Shown: in pieces, positions 32,275 through 35,528 of the stretch | How the letters are laid out: each line of letters starts with the position of its first letter | Numbering within the stretch: position 1 is the first letter of the stretch | Assembly: GCA_900545665.1 (NCBI GenBank) | Contig: UQZU01000022.1 | Span: forward strand, 1-35,528 | Direction of reading: 5' to 3' | Length of the DNA stretch: 35,528 nt | DNA from: an uncultured Collinsella sp. | GTDB lineage: Bacteria > Actinomycetota > Coriobacteriia > Coriobacteriales > Coriobacteriaceae | Translations under genes and position numbers: made by a program | The notes under the pieces: generated by a model | The model's input: the letters and a program-made list of their open reading frames with translations, nothing else | What the model was told of the DNA's origin: nothing | Database searches by the model: none

Positions 32275-33855
32275 TTAGGCGCCGTATGGGTTGCGGTCGC
32301 GTTCTATGCGCTGGCGGATGTGGGCGTACTCGATTATCAGTAGCACCAGGAGTAGGGCCATGATGGCTAGGTAGCTCACCACAGCGCCCATCAGACCCAG
32401 CAGCTTAATCAAGATCACCGGCAGCACCACGCTTACGGCGAAGCAGATCAGGTAGATCTTGGTGACGTCTCCAGCGTGGCGTAGCACCGTGATGATGGCG
32501 TAGATAAAGTCGATGGCCGCGGTGACGCCGCCGGCGACGACCATCAGCAACGCCAGCGTACGGTAGCGCTCAAAGCTGAGGCCGTACATAAAGCTCATGA
32601 GGGGAATACCGGGACCTGCCATAAATGCGGCGCACACGCCGGTGATGGCCACGATCAGCGCCATAACGGCAACAATAATCAGGTCAAAGCGACGACGCTT
32701 GCGAGGATTAGCCCAAATGCTCGACAAGCGCAGGAGCTGCGGTTTATAGATAAATCCAATGCTCAACAGAATAGCCTGCGCCGGAAAGAACAGGGCATTA
32801 AAGTACAGCTGATATTTGTATGCCAGCTTGCCTTCCATCACAAACTTGGGCATGCTCTCAATTAGGTTGAACAGGAATAGCGCGCCAAAGAGTGGGGCGC
32901 ACTGGACAAACAGGTGGCCGACCTCACGCAGGCTTACGCGGCGCGATTTTTCGGTCTCGAGCAGGGCGAGCGGCGCGGTGACCAGCACGAGCGAGGCGAT
33001 CGCGGCGATGCCCATGGCCATGGCCGCGATGGGCATGCTACGCGTGAGGAACAGCGCCACGCTGAAGACCGCGATGACGCCGACGGAGCGTAGCGTTTGA
33101 CTCATGCCAGCCAAGTAGAGCTTGTCGGCCTGCTGCAGGCGGCCTTCGTACACGTCGGCGACGCCGTCGATCACCTTGTAGAGGTAGACGCCCAGGCCGA
33201 TCGTCGCCATATGCGCGTCATAGCCGCGGGCGCTGCTGTACATGAGGCCGCAGCCTAGGGCGAGCGCTCCGCAAAGCCAGCGGTTGAGCTGGTAGGAGGC
33301 AAAGGACGTCTTTTCGTCGATGTCTGAGACCTGGAAATTGCGCACGCCGTAGTTGCACGCGATCATGATGAGCGTGCCGGTGACGAAGGCGATGGAGAAT
33401 TTGCCTGCTTCTTCGGCGCCCACGAGCTGTGTGGACACGATGGTGAGCAGAGGAAACGCCATGCCCCACACGGCGGTGCCCAGGGTATTCCAGAGATAGT
33501 CGCGGCGGGTGGCGTGCTCCTCGTATTCCGCTTCCTGCATGGAGAAGCCGCCGCCGTAGATGGCGCCGAGCAGGCGGTTCCACCAAGCGTTGACCATGCG
33601 GCGGACGGGGCCGGGCTCCTGATCGCGTTCGCGCCGGCGACGTGTGGCTTGGCTGCTATCGGGTCCGCCGGCGTTGCGCTGACTCAGCTCCTGGATGCGT
33701 GCGAGCTCTTCGGCCGTGTGGGAGGCAGGGAAGAGGCCGTTCTCGATGCGGCCGCCCTGGGCCTTCGCGGCGCCGTCTTTCAATGCAGCGGGGTTGGAGA
33801 TGCCGTTGCGGCGGGCGATGGCGCGGCGAATGCTATCGAGGGGCGTGATGCTCAA
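32275..33855 (-). CDS. MOP-superfamily flippase/polysaccharide export protein (Wzx-like)
   Basis: A 526-residue integral membrane protein with about 14 predicted helices from residue 120 onwards, after a long polar, Arg-rich N-terminal tail (RRRRERDQEPGPVRRM). Wzx-type members of this superfamily flip lipid-linked glycans; the sequence does not name the substrate. The frame is open to an ATG at 33906, but that start has no ribosome site, and a TATACT -10 lies between it and a TTG at 33855. The TTG follows AGAAAGGA at a good distance and is chosen. No glycosyltransferase lies beside it, so its cargo cannot be guessed from the neighbours. A 17-bp palindrome at 33915-33931 precedes the promoter. 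Confidence 0.75.
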   Translation of the reverse strand: MSITPLDSIRRAIARRNGISNPAALKDGAAKAQGGRIENGLFPASHTAEELARIQELSQRNAGGPDSSQATRRRRERDQEPGPVRRMVNAWWNRLLGAIYGGGFSMQEAEYEEHATRRDYLWNTLGTAVWGMAFPLLTIVSTQLVGAEEAGKFSIAFVTGTLIMIACNYGVRNFQVSDIDEKTSFASYQLNRWLCGALALGCGLMYSSARGYDAHMATIGLGVYLYKVIDGVADVYEGRLQQADKLYLAGMSQTLRSVGVIAVFSVALFLTRSMPIAAMAMGIAAIASLVLVTAPLALLETEKSRRVSLREVGHLFVQCAPLFGALFLFNLIESMPKFVMEGKLAYKYQLYFNALFFPAQAILLSIGFIYKPQLLRLSSIWANPRKRRRFDLIIVAVMALIVAITGVCAAFMAGPGIPLMSFMYGLSFERYRTLALLMVVAGGVTAAIDFIYAIITVLRHAGDVTKIYLICFAVSVVLPVILIKLLGLMGAVVSYLAIMALLLVLLIIEYAHIRQRIERDRNPYGA

Positions 33856-33914
33856 AGCGGGGTCCTTTCTATTGCTGCGCTCTAGTATAGTCGCGGTGGT
33901 ATCCATTCGTGTTT

Positions 33915-33931
33915 TTGAACAGGTTGTTCAA
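33915..33931. promoter_or_regulatory. Perfect palindrome TTGAACA-GGT-TGTTCAA
   Basis: Seven-base arms around three bases, about 27 bases upstream of the flippase -10 (TATACT, minus strand, about 33890). Such symmetrical sites are typical of dimeric repressors or activators. The regulator is unknown. Confidence 0.5.
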
Positions 33932-33957
33932 TAATTTCGGCGGCGCCATTCAGTAGT

Positions 33958-34093
33958 CGGCACTTAGGGACGTTCCTTATGTGCCGGCACTTTGGGAACG
34001 TCCCTAAGTGCCGGCATCCGGGGACGCTCCTTGAATGTTGCCTGTTCAAGAGTGTCCCCAATGACTAGTCGTTTAAGAACGTCCCCAATGACT
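33958..34093. repeat. Cluster of REP-like repeats of the GGGGACGTTC family
   Basis: A perfect 19-bp inverted repeat (33958-33976 with 33995-34013) is followed by two more core copies. One of them, 34066-34088, is the exact reverse complement of 98-120, and 34077-34093 is the reverse complement of 6493-6509. The cluster fills the gap between flippase and pckA. Confidence 0.8.
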
Positions 34094-34144
34094 GGGCCGC
34101 TTGCCTGCGATTTTTGACCGTTGGGCGGGCTTGCCGCCCTTGCC

Positions 34145-34160
34145 GCAAAAACGTTTTTGC
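34145..34160. promoter_or_regulatory. LacI-type palindromic operator upstream of pckA
   Basis: GCAAAAACGTTTTTGC is a perfect 16-bp palindrome with a central CG, the form of LacI/GalR-family operators such as PurR and CcpA sites. It lies 74 bases before the pckA start. No LacI-family gene is in the window. Confidence 0.55.
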
Positions 34161-34234
34161 ATATCGGGTACAACGGGCTTTACGTGAGTAAAGTGCGCGC
34201 CGCGTCCACGTGCCGCGTTTTTAAAGGAGGCCCC

Positions 34235-35480
34235 ATGCCTGGTGTTACCCCTGCAGAAGTTCTGTCCAATTTTGGCATTACGCTGGTCGAAGACCCCGCT
34301 GAGAACCAGCCCCGCCTGCTGGTTGACCTGCCGGCAGCCGAGCTCGTCGAGCATGCCATCCGCCGCAACGAAGGCCGCATGGCATCCAACGGCGCGCTGG
34401 TGATCGAGACGGGGGAGCGTACCGGCCGTTCCCCCAATGACCGCTTTATCGTTGACACCCCCGATGTTCACGACAAGATTGCCTGGGGCGCCGTCAACCG
34501 CCCGCTGTCCGTCGAAAGCTACGAGGTCATCAAAGCCGGCATCGTCGACTATCTCAACGAGCGCGATGTGTTCGTCACCCGCGGCATGGCCGGCGCCGAC
34601 CGCAACCATACGCGCCGCCTGCTCGTCGCCTGCGAGCGTGCCAGCCAGGCGCTCTTCATTAAGCAGATGCTCGCCCGCCCGCTCGCCCGCGAAATCGCGC
34701 GCACCGGCGAGCCGGACTTCTGCGTGCTCGCCGCGCCGGGCTACCAATGCGACCCTGCCATCAAGGGCCTCAACTCCAGCGCCGCCGTGGTCATCAACTT
34801 CCAGGAGCGCGTGATTTTGGTCGCGGGTACCGGCTACTCCGGCGAGATCAAAAAGTCCATCTTCAGCGTTATGAATTACCTGCTGCCCGTCGAGGACGAC
34901 GTGCTGCCCATGCACTGCTCGGCCAGCATGGATCCCGTCACGCACGAGACCGCCGTGTTCTTTGGCCTGTCCGGCACCGGCAAGACCACGCTTTCGGCCA
35001 ATCCCATGCGCCTGCTGATCGGCGACGACGAGCACGGTTGGTCCGACATGGGTATCTTCAACATTGAGGGTGGCTGCTACGCAAAATGCGAGGGCCTGGA
35101 CGCCCTCCACGAGCCCGAGATCTTCAACGCCGTCCGTTTTGGCGCCATTTGCGAAAACGTGGTGCTCGACGAGAACCGCAAGCCCAACTATGACGACATC
35201 TCGATCACGCACAACACGCGCGTGGCCTATCCCGTGGAGCACATTCCTAACGCGTGGACTAAGGGCATGGGCACCACTCCGAGTGTCGTGCTGTTCCTGA
35301 CTTGCGACGCTTTTGGCGTGCTGCCGCCCATCTCACGCCTGACGGCCGATGCCGCCATGTACCACTTTGTGACGGGCTTTACGGCTAAGATTCCCGGCAC
35401 CGAGGTCGGCGTCACCGAGCCCACGCCCACGTTCTCTTCGCTGTTCGGCGAGCCGTTTATGCCGCTCGACCCCATGGTTT
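34235..35480 (+). CDS. pckA: Phosphoenolpyruvate carboxykinase (ATP), 3' end missing
   Basis: It interconverts oxaloacetate plus ATP with phosphoenolpyruvate plus CO2. In anaerobes it often runs in the carboxylating direction during fermentation to succinate. 415 residues remain of about 530. GERTGRSPNDRF (near 62), GLSGTGKTTLSA (ATP loop, 244-255) and DDEHGWSDMGIFNIEGG (metal and nucleotide site) mark the ATP-dependent class. AAAGGAGG at 34223-34230 lies just before the ATG. The last true codon ends at 35479; after 35480 the sequence is adapter and the frame reads on into an artificial tail, which must not be taken as protein. About 115-120 C-terminal residues are lost with the contig end. 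Confidence 0.95.
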
Positions 35481-35528
35481 CTGTCTCTTATACACATCTC
35501 CGAGCCCACGAGACTACGCTGCATCTCG
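35481..35528 (+). other. Illumina Nextera adapter and index (contamination)
   Basis: CTGTCTCTTATACACATCT (35481-35499) is the transposase mosaic end, then CCGAGCCCACGAGAC (to 35514), the 8-nt index TACGCTGC (35515-35522) and ATCTCG, the start of the P7 primer. The minus-strand reading gives the known artefact peptide CIRDR. It should be trimmed. Confidence 0.98.

Noticed and set aside
35333..35524. 63-codon minus-strand frame at the contig end
   Set aside because: Its start is adapter-derived (the CIRDR peptide), and the rest is antisense to pckA.

Overview
The window is a high-GC, gene-dense bacterial contig. The gene families, the codon use, the Tat-dependent lipoprotein PstS, the serC-serA cluster and the palindromic intergenic repeats all fit a gut actinobacterium of the class Coriobacteriia, most like Collinsella. 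That assignment is inferred from gene content and was not tested by a search. The contig ends in sequencing adapter: the last 48 bases (35481-35528) are Illumina Nextera sequence, so pckA is cut by the assembly and not by biology.

Layout. 1-3130: tgt (queuosine tRNA modification), a LOG-family protein, and a DinJ/YafQ-type toxin-antitoxin pair closed by a perfect palindrome. 3146-6317: degV, diverging from a HAD phosphatase and an M20 dipeptidase. 6707-10366: the phosphate ABC transporter operon pstSCAB, with no phoU in view. 10571-13207: a Uup-like ABC-F ATPase and a Cof-type HAD phosphatase. 13415-20990: a metal region with a short DtxR-family repressor, a split zinc/cadmium P-type ATPase with a separate HMA metallochaperone and an ArsR/SmtB sensor, and a permease with a histidine-rich loop. 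Inside it lies an AT-richer accessory island (about 16860-18650) with a putative PD-(D/E)XK nuclease, followed by a DEDDh exonuclease. 21156-24426: hdeD-yaiI, a nitroreductase behind a DtxR-like box, and two tandem histidine phosphatases. 24556-29036: a shortened DUF1015 protein, an M20 peptidase, serA and serC. 29264-33855: a NhaP2-type antiporter, a PPP-type phosphatase, a structured repeat region and a MOP-superfamily flippase. 34235-end: pckA behind a LacI-type palindrome.

How the parts fit. Three themes stand out. First, metal homeostasis: two metal-sensor genes (DtxR and ArsR types), two efflux systems, and promoter sites that can be read directly, including an ArsR operator lying inside a consensus promoter. 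Second, serine synthesis: serC and serA are present, a reduced DUF1015 protein sits nearby, and the histidine phosphatases are possible phosphoserine phosphatases. Third, repeats: a family of short palindromes built on a GGGGACGTTC-like core is scattered between genes, with an exact 23-nt copy in opposite orientation near each end of the window. The best candidates for undescribed biology are the nuclease-bearing island, the miniature DUF1015 protein, the ATPase/HMA pair with opposite charge, and the inverted-repeat element at 32073-32195.
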